NCBI GenBank assembly: GCA_035527715.1
Contig: DATKZY010000162.1
Location: forward strand, 1 to 42,160
Source of the DNA: DSUN01 sp035527715
GTDB taxonomy: Bacteria > Planctomycetota > PUPC01 > DSUN01
DNA length: 42,160 nt
Reading direction: 5' to 3'
Of this stretch, positions 25,206-34,035 are shown one piece after another. The number at the start of each line of letters is the position of its first letter. Position 1 is the stretch's first letter. The position numbers and the translations under genes were made by a program. The notes under the pieces were generated by a model. It saw only the letters and a list, made by a program, of their open reading frames with translations. It was not told where the DNA came from and did not search any database.

Positions 25206-26213
25206 TCACTCCTTGGCCTTCAGGCAGTCGGGCGGGTGGAACTCGACGGCGATCTCGGTCGTCTCGTCCTTCCGAATCTCCACGTCCAGGCTGGCCTTCA
25301 CGGGCTTGAAGCGGGGGTGCCAGGCGTCCATCTGCCACTTCCCCACGGGCACGCTGTCGAGCGTGAAGTTCGCGCCGTCGGACACGAGGGCGTAGGGGTT
25401 GTCCACGAAGGCGACGTAGGCCGACTTCCACGGATGCCGCCGGCACGTGACCGCGTAGACGCCGGTGTCGTGAACGACTGACGATTGGAGCATCGCGGGC
25501 CTCCGCGTGTAGTGCACGCCGCCGCCGGGCAGCGGCTTGATCGTGTCGCGGTCGAACGCCGTGAGCAACTCGTCGAGCGCCACCTGCCCCGTGGCCAGGC
25601 TCCGCATGCGCACGTGGGTCGGATAGGAGTCGTAGGTGCCGAACATCACGCGCTCGTGGACGGGGCAGAACTCGATGTGCGGCTTGAAGGCGCCCTCGCG
25701 GACCATGAAGGTGGCGCGGGGGAGCATGCCTCGCGGGCCGCTGCGAACCCCCCGCAGGGTGAGCACCACGCCGCGGGGGTAGGTGCCGGGGTAGGCGTCG
25801 GCGATGTAGGTGTCCTGCTTGAGCTGGAGGTTCTTGTAGTAGTCCACCTCGCCCTTCTCGGGGTTTCGGATGGCTTGGGCGCCGTCGAGCGCGGCCGGCT
25901 CGGGGGGCGGCGCCTTGCGGCGGGGCGGGGCGGGAGCCCACTTGCAGGCGCCGATGAGCTTGCCGGCCGGGGCCTTCGCGTCGCGTTCGTAGGCGGCGCC
26001 ACCGATCGCCCGCTCGGTTGCAGGCTCCTTGATGAGGATTTCCATCCCCGACTCGGGCTCCTCCTCGTCGGGGAGGTCGGGGACCACGGCCTTCGCCGCG
26101 GGCTCCGGCGGCGGGCTGGGCGCCTTGGGCGGGACCGGCGCCTGCGATTCCCCGCATCCGCCGGCAAGCACGGCCGCCACGATCAGCCACAAAGCGAGAG
26201 CGTGTCGGTTCAT
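25206..26213 (-). CDS. lipoprotein with cupredoxin-like and carboxypeptidase-regulatory-like region
   Basis: 335-residue lipoprotein: signal with lipobox LAGGC (Cys20), then a Pro/Glu-rich linker (about 23-60). Residues about 165-335 resemble the cupredoxin-like proteins often labelled methylamine-utilization: PHIEFCPVHERVMFGTYDS, SYPTHVR, then VYAVTCRRHPWKSAYVAFVDNPY and a beta-sandwich tail with LDSVPVGKWQMDAWHP. Cys and His of the CxxHPW block are present, but the usual Met of HPWM is Lys here, so copper binding is doubtful. The start overlaps the stop of the TonB-like gene as ATGA, and the stop lies 2 bp before the exbB start. An envelope accessory of the motor is the simplest reading; its ligand is unknown. 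Confidence 0.82.
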   Translation of the reverse strand: MNRHALALWLIVAAVLAGGCGESQAPVPPKAPSPPPEPAAKAVVPDLPDEEEPESGMEILIKEPATERAIGGAAYERDAKAPAGKLIGACKWAPAPPRRKAPPPEPAALDGAQAIRNPEKGEVDYYKNLQLKQDTYIADAYPGTYPRGVVLTLRGVRSGPRGMLPRATFMVREGAFKPHIEFCPVHERVMFGTYDSYPTHVRMRSLATGQVALDELLTAFDRDTIKPLPGGGVHYTRRPAMLQSSVVHDTGVYAVTCRRHPWKSAYVAFVDNPYALVSDGANFTLDSVPVGKWQMDAWHPRFKPVKASLDVEIRKDETTEIAVEFHPPDCLKAKE

Positions 26214-29200
26214 TCGGCGTCCTGACGGGCCTGCTCGGCCGCCCGCGCGAGCCGCGCGACGGGGGCGACGACGGGCAGCCGCATCTCGTTGATGACGTTC
26301 CGCTTGCCCTTCGCGTTCGCGAAGTCCACGTAGCCGAAGCGCACCTGCTGGAGAGGCATGACCTCGAGCACGCCCTGCACCTGGCGGCCCAGGCCGGGCT
26401 GCGTGTCCACGAAGCCGCGGAACACGGCGGAGTTCTTCTCCGTCTCGCGGAGGACGAAGACCTCGACGTCGCCGCCCGCGCGGTCGGCCTCGGTGCTCAC
26501 GAGCACCGTGTCGTCGGCGGCCGGGTTCACGTTGCGGTCGGGGTCAATCACGGTGAGGAGATAGGACTGGCCGGGCAGGAGGGACTGGACCAGGCTGCCG
26601 GCGGCATTGGCCTCCTGGAGCAGGATGCGGGGGTCGGTGCCGAGGAGGAGCAGGTCGCCCCAGCGCTCGGGCCGGTCGGCCTCGGAGCCGCTCGCCCAGG
26701 CCTGGCCGCCGAAGCGGTTCAGGCGCGAGTTGTCGCCCGGCTGCACGCCGGTGGCGGCCACGCAGTCGAAGCCGATATGCCAGCCCGGGGCAAACACGGG
26801 CACGCGGAACAGCGAGCGTGGGATGAACACCTCGACGGTGTAGCCGGTGGCGGTTTGCTTCGTGACGCGGTAGGGCCCGCTGCCGTCGGGGCCGCTCTCG
26901 GGCGGCGGCTGGGGCGGGAAGATGTGGCAGGTGGACTTCACGCCACGGTATTCCTTCGTCGTGGCGTCGCGCTGCGAGGCGATGACCCGCTCGATGCCGG
27001 GCACGTTCGGGTCGCTCTCGATGCCGAGGGGGAAGATGACGAACTCCTGGGTGTGCGGCTCGCCGCGGGTGTCGTTGCGGGCGTCGAGGGTGTCGAACAT
27101 CAGCCGCAGGTAGTCGCCGCGGTAGGCCCACTCCACGCCCGTGACCTTGTGGTATTCGACGCCGCCGGTGTTGTGGTTGTGGCCCATCTGCCACAGCGAG
27201 GGGTAGTAGAAGCGCTCGGCGTCCTGCTTCACCTGGTAGCCGAAGAAGAAGCCCTGGTAGTTCCACGCGGCGTAGACGAGGATGGCCTCCTCGCCGCGCC
27301 CTGGCCGCAGGAGGAGCGGGCGGATCTTCCCCCAGTCGGACAGGTCGCCGTCGAGGCGGGGGAACTTGGTAAGGAACGGGATGGCCTCGAAGCGGGGCGA
27401 GTCCTTGAACTGCGGCTGGACGGTGGCCTGCTCCTCGAAGCCCCACCTGGCCGCGGCGGGCGGCAGCGAGGGCAAGGCGGAGCGGAGCGCCAGCTCCGGC
27501 CCCTCGCCGGGGGTGACCATGGCCGGCTGCATCGTCGCGGGCACGGGCTGGAGGTTCGCCCCGTGGCCCTTCGAGGCGCCGAACAGCAGTGCCACAAGCG
27601 GGGCCGAGGTGTCGGGCACGCCGTCCTTCGTGAGCTTCGCCAGGTCCTGGCCGCGGCCCTTCAGCGCCATCGCCCGGGCGTCGAGCTTCTCCTGCACCTT
27701 GTCCGCATAGTCCACGCCCTCGACGAAGTTGCCCATCTGCTTGAAGAGCAGGTCGCCCGTGAGCACGCGGGTGAGGATGCCCTCCTTCGCGCGGTCAATC
27801 GCGCGCTGGAATTGCTCCTCGATGACCTTCGCCCGCGCCTCGACGTAGGCCCGGTCGGCCTCGGGCCAGCGGGAGAGCACGTCCGCCAGCGCCTTCTCGT
27901 CCGTCGCGATGTCCTCGGCGTCGGGCGGGCCGTCCTTGCCCGTCACCTTGCTGCGGTAGGGGTTCGCGTAGTCCATCACGAAGATGGTGCGGTTGAAGAC
28001 GGGCTGGGGGAACATGCGAAGCGTGTCGAGCCGCACGAGGGGCACGACCGACTGGGTGAACTCCTGCATCGCGCGGTCGAGTCCGTCCTTGTGGACGATG
28101 ATGCCCTTCTTGAACTGGCCGCGGGCCATGTCGCGGATGAGGGGGGAGAGACCCTCGACGAGACCGCCGGCCCAGCGCTCGAACATCCGCTCGCGGGCCG
28201 GGCCGCGCAGGACGCGGGAGCGGATGGCCTGGTTGGCCGCCTCGTAGTCGCGGTCGTTCTTGGGGAGCGTTCGCTCGGCGGCCTCGCACAGCTCGCGGAT
28301 GGCGGCGAGGGCGGCGGCCTGGGCGTCTCCCTCTGGCTTGTTCTGGTAGGCATCGGCGGCGGCGAGTGCCTTGTCCCAGAGCGCGGCGAGTGCCTCGTCG
28401 TGGGCCGTCCGCATCGCCTCGGCGCGGTGGGGGAAGTACTCCTCGATGTGGTGCTTCCACGCCGTGTCCCAGGAATAGGTTTGGGTGAAGCGGCCGTCGA
28501 AGAGCTGCTTGCCGCGGATGGCGGCGAGCCCCTGGCCGACGAGTTGCGCGTGCTCGGCGCCCGGCGGCACCTCCTTGTCCTTCGCGGGGAGCAGCTTGCG
28601 GAGCTGTCCCACCTTTCGCTCGAAGCCGCTCAGGCCCAGGAAGCCCCAGCGGCCCCAGTGCAGCGTCTCCTCGGCCCGCCCGAACTCGTTGAACCAGAGC
28701 TTGTGGAAGGCACGGAAGAGCTCGAACTGCATGTTCCCGAAGAGCGTCTGCGACACGTCTCTTTCGTACCACTCGGTGGTGCTCATCGCGGCGCGCTCTT
28801 CCTGGTGCTGGATCAGGTAGTCCTTGCGCCAGGCGAGGGTCTTCTCGTGGGCCTTCTCCTGGAACTTGCGGTGCAGCTCGCGGATCTCTTCCTCGGAGAG
28901 CTTGCCCGTGGCGATGTCGGCCGCGGCCGCGGCCAATTCGTCCTTGAGGCTGGCCTGCACGTAGTTCGCCAGGTCGCGCTGAAGCTCGACGTTGAGCAGG
29001 TCGCCGGTGATCTTCGCCACGTCGCTGGTCAGGGATTCGGTGAGGGCGGATTGCACGACGGCCTCGGGCTCGGGCGGCGGCGGGGGCATGGTGAGGCGGC
29101 CCTGGACCTCGCGCGACACGGCGCGCGCCCGCTCCTTCTGGAGCACCTGGCTGAGGTAGGTGCCCTCCTGCGCCGCAAGGTCGTCCACGGACGTGCCCCT

Positions 29201-29395
29201 GCCGCGGAGGAGCAGCGGCGCCATCATCCCGTGGAGCACGGCCGACACGGCGAGGGCCAGGGGCAGCAGCGTGGCGGCCCTTCGCCGCCGGAACAGGTCG
29301 CCCAGCGAGGCGGCGGCGGCCGCCCGGCTCGCTGCCGGCGCGCGCTTCCACCGGCGGCGCCACCTGGGGGGACTGCGACGTGGGTTCTCGGCCAT
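26210..29395 (-). CDS. TonB-like N-terminal membrane anchor fused to large CBM9-containing periplasmic protein
   Basis: 1061 residues. A basic cytoplasmic N-terminus is followed by one membrane helix (about 41-63) with SAVLHG at 51-56, the same S-x3-H-G arrangement as Ser16/His20 of E. coli TonB, then a proline-rich stretch (PPPPPEPE, 104-111). A long helix-rich region (about 115-640) matches no family I know. A CBM9/DOMON-like domain (about 675-915) starts with FPRLDGDLSDWG and includes YAAWNYQGFFFGYQ; an Ig-like domain near 945-1040 closes the protein. No TonB C-terminal domain is present. It is followed by the lipoprotein, exbB and two exbD genes with overlaps, so it is probably the force-receiving partner. 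An energised glycan-binding or envelope-spanning device is an inference. Confidence 0.85.
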   Translation of the reverse strand: MAENPRRSPPRWRRRWKRAPAASRAAAAASLGDLFRRRRAATLLPLALAVSAVLHGMMAPLLLRGRGTSVDDLAAQEGTYLSQVLQKERARAVSREVQGRLTMPPPPPEPEAVVQSALTESLTSDVAKITGDLLNVELQRDLANYVQASLKDELAAAAADIATGKLSEEEIRELHRKFQEKAHEKTLAWRKDYLIQHQEERAAMSTTEWYERDVSQTLFGNMQFELFRAFHKLWFNEFGRAEETLHWGRWGFLGLSGFERKVGQLRKLLPAKDKEVPPGAEHAQLVGQGLAAIRGKQLFDGRFTQTYSWDTAWKHHIEEYFPHRAEAMRTAHDEALAALWDKALAAADAYQNKPEGDAQAAALAAIRELCEAAERTLPKNDRDYEAANQAIRSRVLRGPARERMFERWAGGLVEGLSPLIRDMARGQFKKGIIVHKDGLDRAMQEFTQSVVPLVRLDTLRMFPQPVFNRTIFVMDYANPYRSKVTGKDGPPDAEDIATDEKALADVLSRWPEADRAYVEARAKVIEEQFQRAIDRAKEGILTRVLTGDLLFKQMGNFVEGVDYADKVQEKLDARAMALKGRGQDLAKLTKDGVPDTSAPLVALLFGASKGHGANLQPVPATMQPAMVTPGEGPELALRSALPSLPPAAARWGFEEQATVQPQFKDSPRFEAIPFLTKFPRLDGDLSDWGKIRPLLLRPGRGEEAILVYAAWNYQGFFFGYQVKQDAERFYYPSLWQMGHNHNTGGVEYHKVTGVEWAYRGDYLRLMFDTLDARNDTRGEPHTQEFVIFPLGIESDPNVPGIERVIASQRDATTKEYRGVKSTCHIFPPQPPPESGPDGSGPYRVTKQTATGYTVEVFIPRSLFRVPVFAPGWHIGFDCVAATGVQPGDNSRLNRFGGQAWASGSEADRPERWGDLLLLGTDPRILLQEANAAGSLVQSLLPGQSYLLTVIDPDRNVNPAADDTVLVSTEADRAGGDVEVFVLRETEKNSAVFRGFVDTQPGLGRQVQGVLEVMPLQQVRFGYVDFANAKGKRNVINEMRLPVVAPVARLARAAEQARQDAE

Positions 29396-29417
29396 ATTCC
29401 GCCGATCTGGGCTGCGA

Positions 29418-31976
29418 CTATGGGGACTTGGCCTTCGCCATATTCACCCGAATCTGTTCGGGAGTCAAGGCACGGTTGTAGATGGCCACCTCGTCGCGGC
29501 ACGTGCCGCTCCAGAGGCCGTGGTCGCTGCTGATGAGAATGAGGGGCCAGCCGCTCGGGCCGCCGGTGTCCCACGGCGCGGCGTGCCACTCGCCCTCCCC
29601 TGGCTCGGCCTTGGCGGCGAGCTTGCCGTCGAGGTACAGTTCGAGCCGCCGCTCCTTCACGGACCAGAGGCAGGCCACGTGCCGCCAGGTCTCGCTCCAC
29701 TCGAACGGCCCGGCCTGGCAGGCGACGAGGCGGCGGCCCATCAGTTGATAGGTGAGCTGGAGATAGCCCGGCTTGCCCTGCCACGAGCGGAACCGCCGCA
29801 GGGTGAGGCCACTGTCGGAGCTGGCCACGCTCTGCACCAGTCCCGCGCAGAAGAGCGTCTCGCCGTCGTTCGAGCGGCCGCACGCCATCTTCGCCGTCGC
29901 CGCGGGGTCGGGCACGTAGGTCATCTCGTTCCGCTTCGACGGGTCCTTGCGCACCCAGAAGCAGGCGGTGCCCTCCCAGTAGTCAATGTTGCGGAAGGTT
30001 TCGTGGATCTGGCAGACGCCCTGGGAGTTCATGCACCAGCCCTTGACGCCCTCGTTGTGGTAGGCGGCGCGGTGGCCGGGGTAGAAGTGGGCGGCGGGGT
30101 TGCCTCGGCAGCGGTCGAAGCGGCCGTTCTTCGCCCTGTCGTCCCACGTTGCCTCGGCGATGAGGCCCAGCTCGTCGAAGGGCTCGACGTGGAGCTTCGC
30201 CTTGTCGCGGATGACGGTGGTGCCTGGGAAGAGGACGGCCACCGCCTGCTCCTCGCCCGCGAAGCGGATGACCGGCCTCACCATCTCCTCCACGTCGCCC
30301 CACGACTCGTTCTGGACCTTGAAGACGAGCGTCCTCTCCTCGTGCTCGCCGAGCTCGAAGGGCTGCTCGGCGGGCGAGGCGGTCATGCCCTTCGGCAGCT
30401 CGAGGCCGACCGTGCCCTTGCACGGCCCGGCCTTGTGGCTGATGAGCGTGTCGGGCGGGCCGCCTGACCGCGTGCTCCGCTTGTTGTCCACGTGCACCAG
30501 GAAGTGCTGGTGCCGCCCGGGCACCATCGGGACGCGCTGCATCGGGTCCACGGCGACCCGCAGCCGCGGCGCCACGACGACCTCGAAGCCGGCCATGAGC
30601 ACACGGTCAGGCTCGGCCGCCACGATGGCCTGGAACGGCGTGACGCCGAAGCGGGCGTCGCGCGTCGTCGCCGCGGTGGCCGTGGTCTGGAGCTTCCCCT
30701 TGGGCGGCAGGTCGAAGGGGGCCGCGGGCCCGCCCTCGACGCGGAAGCCGATGCTGCCGACCCATCGCAGCCGAGCGGCCTTGATCGGCTCCCCCGAGGC
30801 ATTCTCCAGCGTGAGCGTCAGCTCCATCCGGTCGGGCGCCGTCATGTCGGGCGCCGCGGGCCGCACCGTCATCTTGAGGCCGCCGCCGAGCGCCTTCTGG
30901 AGCGGCACGTCCACAACCGTGCCTTCCTCGCGCTGCGTGACAGCGCACTCGACGCCTGCCACCGTGGCCTTCCTGACCTTGACGCTCGCCGGCAGCGCCA
31001 GCGGCAGCGGGGTGAGGAGGAAGGGCGGAAACGTGTCCTCCTCGATCGCGAGGACCACCTCGGCCACGTCGCCCTCGGCCTTCACGCTCTTCACGCGGAC
31101 CTTGTTGCGGGCGTACTCGTTCGCCCCGATGTCGGCCTCGCTCGCGTGCCAGATCTGCTCGTGGGCGCCGTAGGGGCCGATGATGGCGGCGCACTCGTCG
31201 AGGTCGGCCGCCTTGAAGTCGCGCAGGGTGAACCGCACCACCTGGCCCCGCTCGGCCCGCTGAAGTGTGCCGCGGAACTGGTTGGCCAGCAACTGGTAGT
31301 AGATCAGCTCGTTCGGCACGTTGCGGGAGTCGAGCCGGTTGTCGAAGTTCTCGCGGTGGGCGAGCAGCTTCGGGCGCTCGCGGTCGAGGTAGACCATGTA
31401 GGGCTTGTTGTCGCTCAGCAGCAGGTAGTTGGCATCGTGGTAGGCGTAGCCGAAGCCGGCGCGGTTCTCGGGGCTGCGGTCGGTGGGGAAGCTCTGGGGG
31501 CTGTAGTGCCCGCCGATGGCCCCGCAGGCGAGCGCCCCGTCGCACTTCGCGCGCAGGACGATGCGGCTCGTGGCCACGGCGTCGAACGCCTCCTGCACGG
31601 TGTTCGCGCCGATGTGGGAGGCGTAGGTGCCCTTGCCGCCCCAGATGTCAATCCCGATGTCGGCCCCCGCCGCCTCGAGCGCGCGGAGTGTCTCGGCCGG
31701 CGTCCCCGGCCCGCAGTACACGGTCGTGCGGAAGCCCAGCTTCGTGAGCGCCGCAATCGTCGCCGGCTGCCGGCAGCCGCCGAATGTGAACGCACACCGT
31801 TTGCCGCCGGGGAACGCCGCGAGCGTCACGTCCGAGGCGGTCAGTTCGCCCTTCGAGGCGAGCTCGAGCCGAACCCTCACGTCGAGCGTCGGCGCCGCGC
31901 CGCCTGCCTCCCCCGCCCCGACGCCGCGCCCCCCGCACAGGACAAGGCAGGCCAGGACAACCGTCCGCATTCTCAT
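29418..31976 (-). CDS. secreted degenerate polysaccharide-deacetylase-like protein with LamG-like C-terminus
   Basis: 852-residue exported protein, first gene of the six-gene operon. ATG 31976 is preceded by GGAG; the frame upstream to 32018 is not signal-like. After the signal (1-22), residues about 45-330 resemble the NodB deacetylase fold, with CAFTFGGC where active enzymes have TFDDG, and no H-x3-H metal motif at the expected place (ADIGIDIWGG). The middle is beta-rich. The C-terminus (about 620-845) is LamG/concanavalin-like, with LELYLDGKLAA and DEVAIYNRALTPEQI. Metal-dependent deacetylation is unlikely; glycan recognition is a better guess. It lies 22 bp upstream of the TonB-like gene. 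Confidence 0.83.
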   Translation of the reverse strand: MRMRTVVLACLVLCGGRGVGAGEAGGAAPTLDVRVRLELASKGELTASDVTLAAFPGGKRCAFTFGGCRQPATIAALTKLGFRTTVYCGPGTPAETLRALEAAGADIGIDIWGGKGTYASHIGANTVQEAFDAVATSRIVLRAKCDGALACGAIGGHYSPQSFPTDRSPENRAGFGYAYHDANYLLLSDNKPYMVYLDRERPKLLAHRENFDNRLDSRNVPNELIYYQLLANQFRGTLQRAERGQVVRFTLRDFKAADLDECAAIIGPYGAHEQIWHASEADIGANEYARNKVRVKSVKAEGDVAEVVLAIEEDTFPPFLLTPLPLALPASVKVRKATVAGVECAVTQREEGTVVDVPLQKALGGGLKMTVRPAAPDMTAPDRMELTLTLENASGEPIKAARLRWVGSIGFRVEGGPAAPFDLPPKGKLQTTATAATTRDARFGVTPFQAIVAAEPDRVLMAGFEVVVAPRLRVAVDPMQRVPMVPGRHQHFLVHVDNKRSTRSGGPPDTLISHKAGPCKGTVGLELPKGMTASPAEQPFELGEHEERTLVFKVQNESWGDVEEMVRPVIRFAGEEQAVAVLFPGTTVIRDKAKLHVEPFDELGLIAEATWDDRAKNGRFDRCRGNPAAHFYPGHRAAYHNEGVKGWCMNSQGVCQIHETFRNIDYWEGTACFWVRKDPSKRNEMTYVPDPAATAKMACGRSNDGETLFCAGLVQSVASSDSGLTLRRFRSWQGKPGYLQLTYQLMGRRLVACQAGPFEWSETWRHVACLWSVKERRLELYLDGKLAAKAEPGEGEWHAAPWDTGGPSGWPLILISSDHGLWSGTCRDEVAIYNRALTPEQIRVNMAKAKSP

Positions 31977-31995
31977 GTCGCCTCTCCAATCGCCT

Positions 31996-32024
31996 TTGCA
32001 GTCCCGCACGAGTTTCACTATCTT
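31996..32024 (+). promoter_or_regulatory. weak candidate promoter for the VCBS repeat gene
   Basis: TTGCAG (31996-32001), 17 nt, TATCTT (32019-32024), matching 3/6 and 4/6. It overlaps the opposite-facing -10 at 32020-32025, so the two genes could compete for polymerase. Confidence 0.22.
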
Positions 32025-32047
32025 ATCGGTTGTCGTCCGAGCGTCAA
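32020..32047 (-). promoter_or_regulatory. candidate sigma70-type promoter for the ExbBD/TonB-like operon
   Basis: On the minus strand TTGACG (32047-32042; 5/6) is followed after 16 nt by TAAGAT (32025-32020; 4/6). Transcription would begin near 32013, leaving a leader of about 37 nt before ATG 31976. Confidence 0.42.
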
Positions 32048-32075
32048 ACTGGAATGGCTCGCTTTGGAGTTCCCG

Positions 32076-33896
32076 ATGACTCGAGGCCCCGCCTGCGCAG
32101 CGATCCTGTTTGCCGTGTCAGCCACCGGCCTGGGGATCATCAATCCCAGGTTCACCCCGCGACATCTCGTGGAGGAGGCCGACCTGGTGCTGGCCGGGCC
32201 AATCCAGGCGACTGCCAACCCCCTCGAATGGCAGCTCGCCGCCGCCACCCAGATCAAGGGCAAGGCCGCCGCCAGCCACGTCCTCAGCCTGGCGGACTGC
32301 TCGAAGGACCACGTGGGCGACATCCAGCAGGCGCTCAAGGCCAACGCCAAGGACCCCGCCATTCTGTTCTCCGGCACCCTCAACGAGGAACGGCGCGCCT
32401 ACCTCCACGTCGCCGGCCTCTGGCTCGACGTCAAGGCCGCGGGCGACGGTCGCTGGAGCGTCACGGGCTACGCGCCCCAGATGTCCGGCACCTACGCGGG
32501 CGGCACCGACATGCTCATCCGCATGTGCAAGCACCTCGCCGAGAACCCCGACGCCGACGTGCCGGTCGCCGCAGGCGTCCGCTGGATGGCACACGCCAAG
32601 GCGGGAAACGTCGCGGGCGACATCGCGGGCCTCGCCGCCATCGAGTTCCCCGCGCTCGGCAAGGTCTGCCTCTTCGTCGGCTCCTCGGCCGGCGACAGGC
32701 TCTTCCGCGCCAAGGGCGACGATGCCCTCGAGGACATCACGGCCGCCGCGAAGCTCGACACGAAGAGCCGCCGCTTCGCGTGGCTCGACGTGGATGGCGA
32801 CGGCCTCGCCGACCTCCTCTCCTGGGACGGCTCGGCGACCTCGGTGCGCCTGGCGGGCGCCGATGGCACGTTCAAGCCATCGCCCGCCTCGCCCACGCTC
32901 GGGTCCGACTGCGTCGCGCTCGCCCCCTGCTCGACCGATGGCCGCCCCGGGCTCCTCATCAGCACCTCCGCGGCACCCGTCCTCCTCGCGGCCAACGCGA
33001 AAGGCGAATGGAGCAAGACGGACCTCGCCGCGGGCGCCCAGGACGGCCTCGGCCGGCCCTCCCCCTGCGTCGTCGCGGACCTCGACAACGACGGCTTCGT
33101 GGACATCCTTCAGCCCGGGGAGGCCGCGAGCGTTCTGTGGAGGGGCAAGGCCGGCGGCTTCCAGCCCCCCGCCCGCTGCCCCGTCGCCACCGGCGGCGGG
33201 ACCGCCGCCGCCGCCCTCGGCGACTTCAGCCAGGACGGCCTCCTCGACCTCTTCCTCGCCGGCCCCGAGAGGAACACCCTCTGGGAGAACGACGGCAAGG
33301 GCGGCTTCCGCGACGTCTTCCGCCACAGCGGCTCGATGAGCTACAAGTGCCCCGCCGGAGCCACCGACGCCAAGACGATGGACCTCAACCACGACGGGCG
33401 GCAGGACCTCTGCCTCGTGTATCCCGAGGGCGACCTGCTCTACCACTGGAACCGCGGCTTCCGCGCCTTCGGCGAGGAGGGCGAGGTGCGCCTCCCATCC
33501 CCCCAGGCCGACGCCGGCCAGCCGCGCCTCGGCCAGCGCGCCCTCGCCGCCGCCGACCTCAACGCCGACGGCTCAGCCGACCTCGCCGCCCTCCTCACGA
33601 ACGGCGACCTCATCGTCTGCTTCAACGACCAGGCAGGCATCCCAGGCGTCCGCCTCCGGCTGCCCAAGGGCACGACCGGCCCCGTCACCGCGAGCGCGTG
33701 GATCGGCGAGAAGCACCCCATCTGCCTCGGCGCCCTCCCCGTTCCCGGCCACTCCCCCGCCACGTTCCTCTGCACCCGCTACCCGGGCAAGGCCACCGTC
33801 CGCTACCGCCTGCCTGGCCGTCCAGAGCAAACGCTCACCGTTGCCGTCGAGGACTCCCCCAAGGATGCCCTTCTCGCCCCCCCGAGCGAGAGGTGA
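32076..33896 (+). CDS. secreted FG-GAP/VCBS repeat protein
   Basis: 606-residue exported protein. ATG 32076 has GGAG upstream and begins a signal peptide (about 1-20). The N-terminal third (about 22-180) is an unrecognised domain. The rest forms a beta-propeller-like series with calcium-binding Asp loops of the FG-GAP/VCBS type: DVDGDGLADLL, DLDNDGFVDIL, DFSQDGLLDLF, DLNHDGRQDLC and DLNADGSADLA, about one per 60 residues. These repeats usually serve in extracellular binding or adhesion. The gene is divergent from the ExbBD operon with 99 bp between starts, so shared control is possible. The frame extends far upstream but is antisense to the deacetylase-like gene there. Confidence 0.9.
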   Translation: MTRGPACAAILFAVSATGLGIINPRFTPRHLVEEADLVLAGPIQATANPLEWQLAAATQIKGKAAASHVLSLADCSKDHVGDIQQALKANAKDPAILFSGTLNEERRAYLHVAGLWLDVKAAGDGRWSVTGYAPQMSGTYAGGTDMLIRMCKHLAENPDADVPVAAGVRWMAHAKAGNVAGDIAGLAAIEFPALGKVCLFVGSSAGDRLFRAKGDDALEDITAAAKLDTKSRRFAWLDVDGDGLADLLSWDGSATSVRLAGADGTFKPSPASPTLGSDCVALAPCSTDGRPGLLISTSAAPVLLAANAKGEWSKTDLAAGAQDGLGRPSPCVVADLDNDGFVDILQPGEAASVLWRGKAGGFQPPARCPVATGGGTAAAALGDFSQDGLLDLFLAGPERNTLWENDGKGGFRDVFRHSGSMSYKCPAGATDAKTMDLNHDGRQDLCLVYPEGDLLYHWNRGFRAFGEEGEVRLPSPQADAGQPRLGQRALAAADLNADGSADLAALLTNGDLIVCFNDQAGIPGVRLRLPKGTTGPVTASAWIGEKHPICLGALPVPGHSPATFLCTRYPGKATVRYRLPGRPEQTLTVAVEDSPKDALLAPPSER

Positions 33897-33940
33897 ACGG
33901 GGGGCGTCGGCAGTCCCAGGACAGGAACGAACACACGACA

Positions 33941-34020
33941 GGTAGTGGCCGCTTCCGGGGCAGACAACAACTTGTTGAGTCGTCCAGAGTCGTCCAGAGT
34001 CGGCAGGTTCACGGTGGGAG
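33941..34020. repeat. 80-bp intergenic direct repeat, copy 1
   Basis: Starts GGTAGTGGCC, contains CTTCCGGGGCA, then tandem GAGTCGTCCA units and CAGAGTCGGCAGG, and ends GGTGGGAG. It is matched by copy 2 at 34036-34116. It lies between the convergent ends of the VCBS and PEP-CTERM genes. Confidence 0.75.
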
Positions 34021-34035
34021 CCATTTAGCCCCACA

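Noticed and set aside
25206..26213. Functional blue-copper protein
   Set aside because: The expected Met ligand in the HPWM block is Lys; only a cupredoxin-like fold is supported.
30492..32075. Plus-strand frame continuing upstream of the VCBS gene
   Set aside because: It is antisense to the deacetylase-like gene; the signal peptide and Shine-Dalgarno at 32076 mark the true start.
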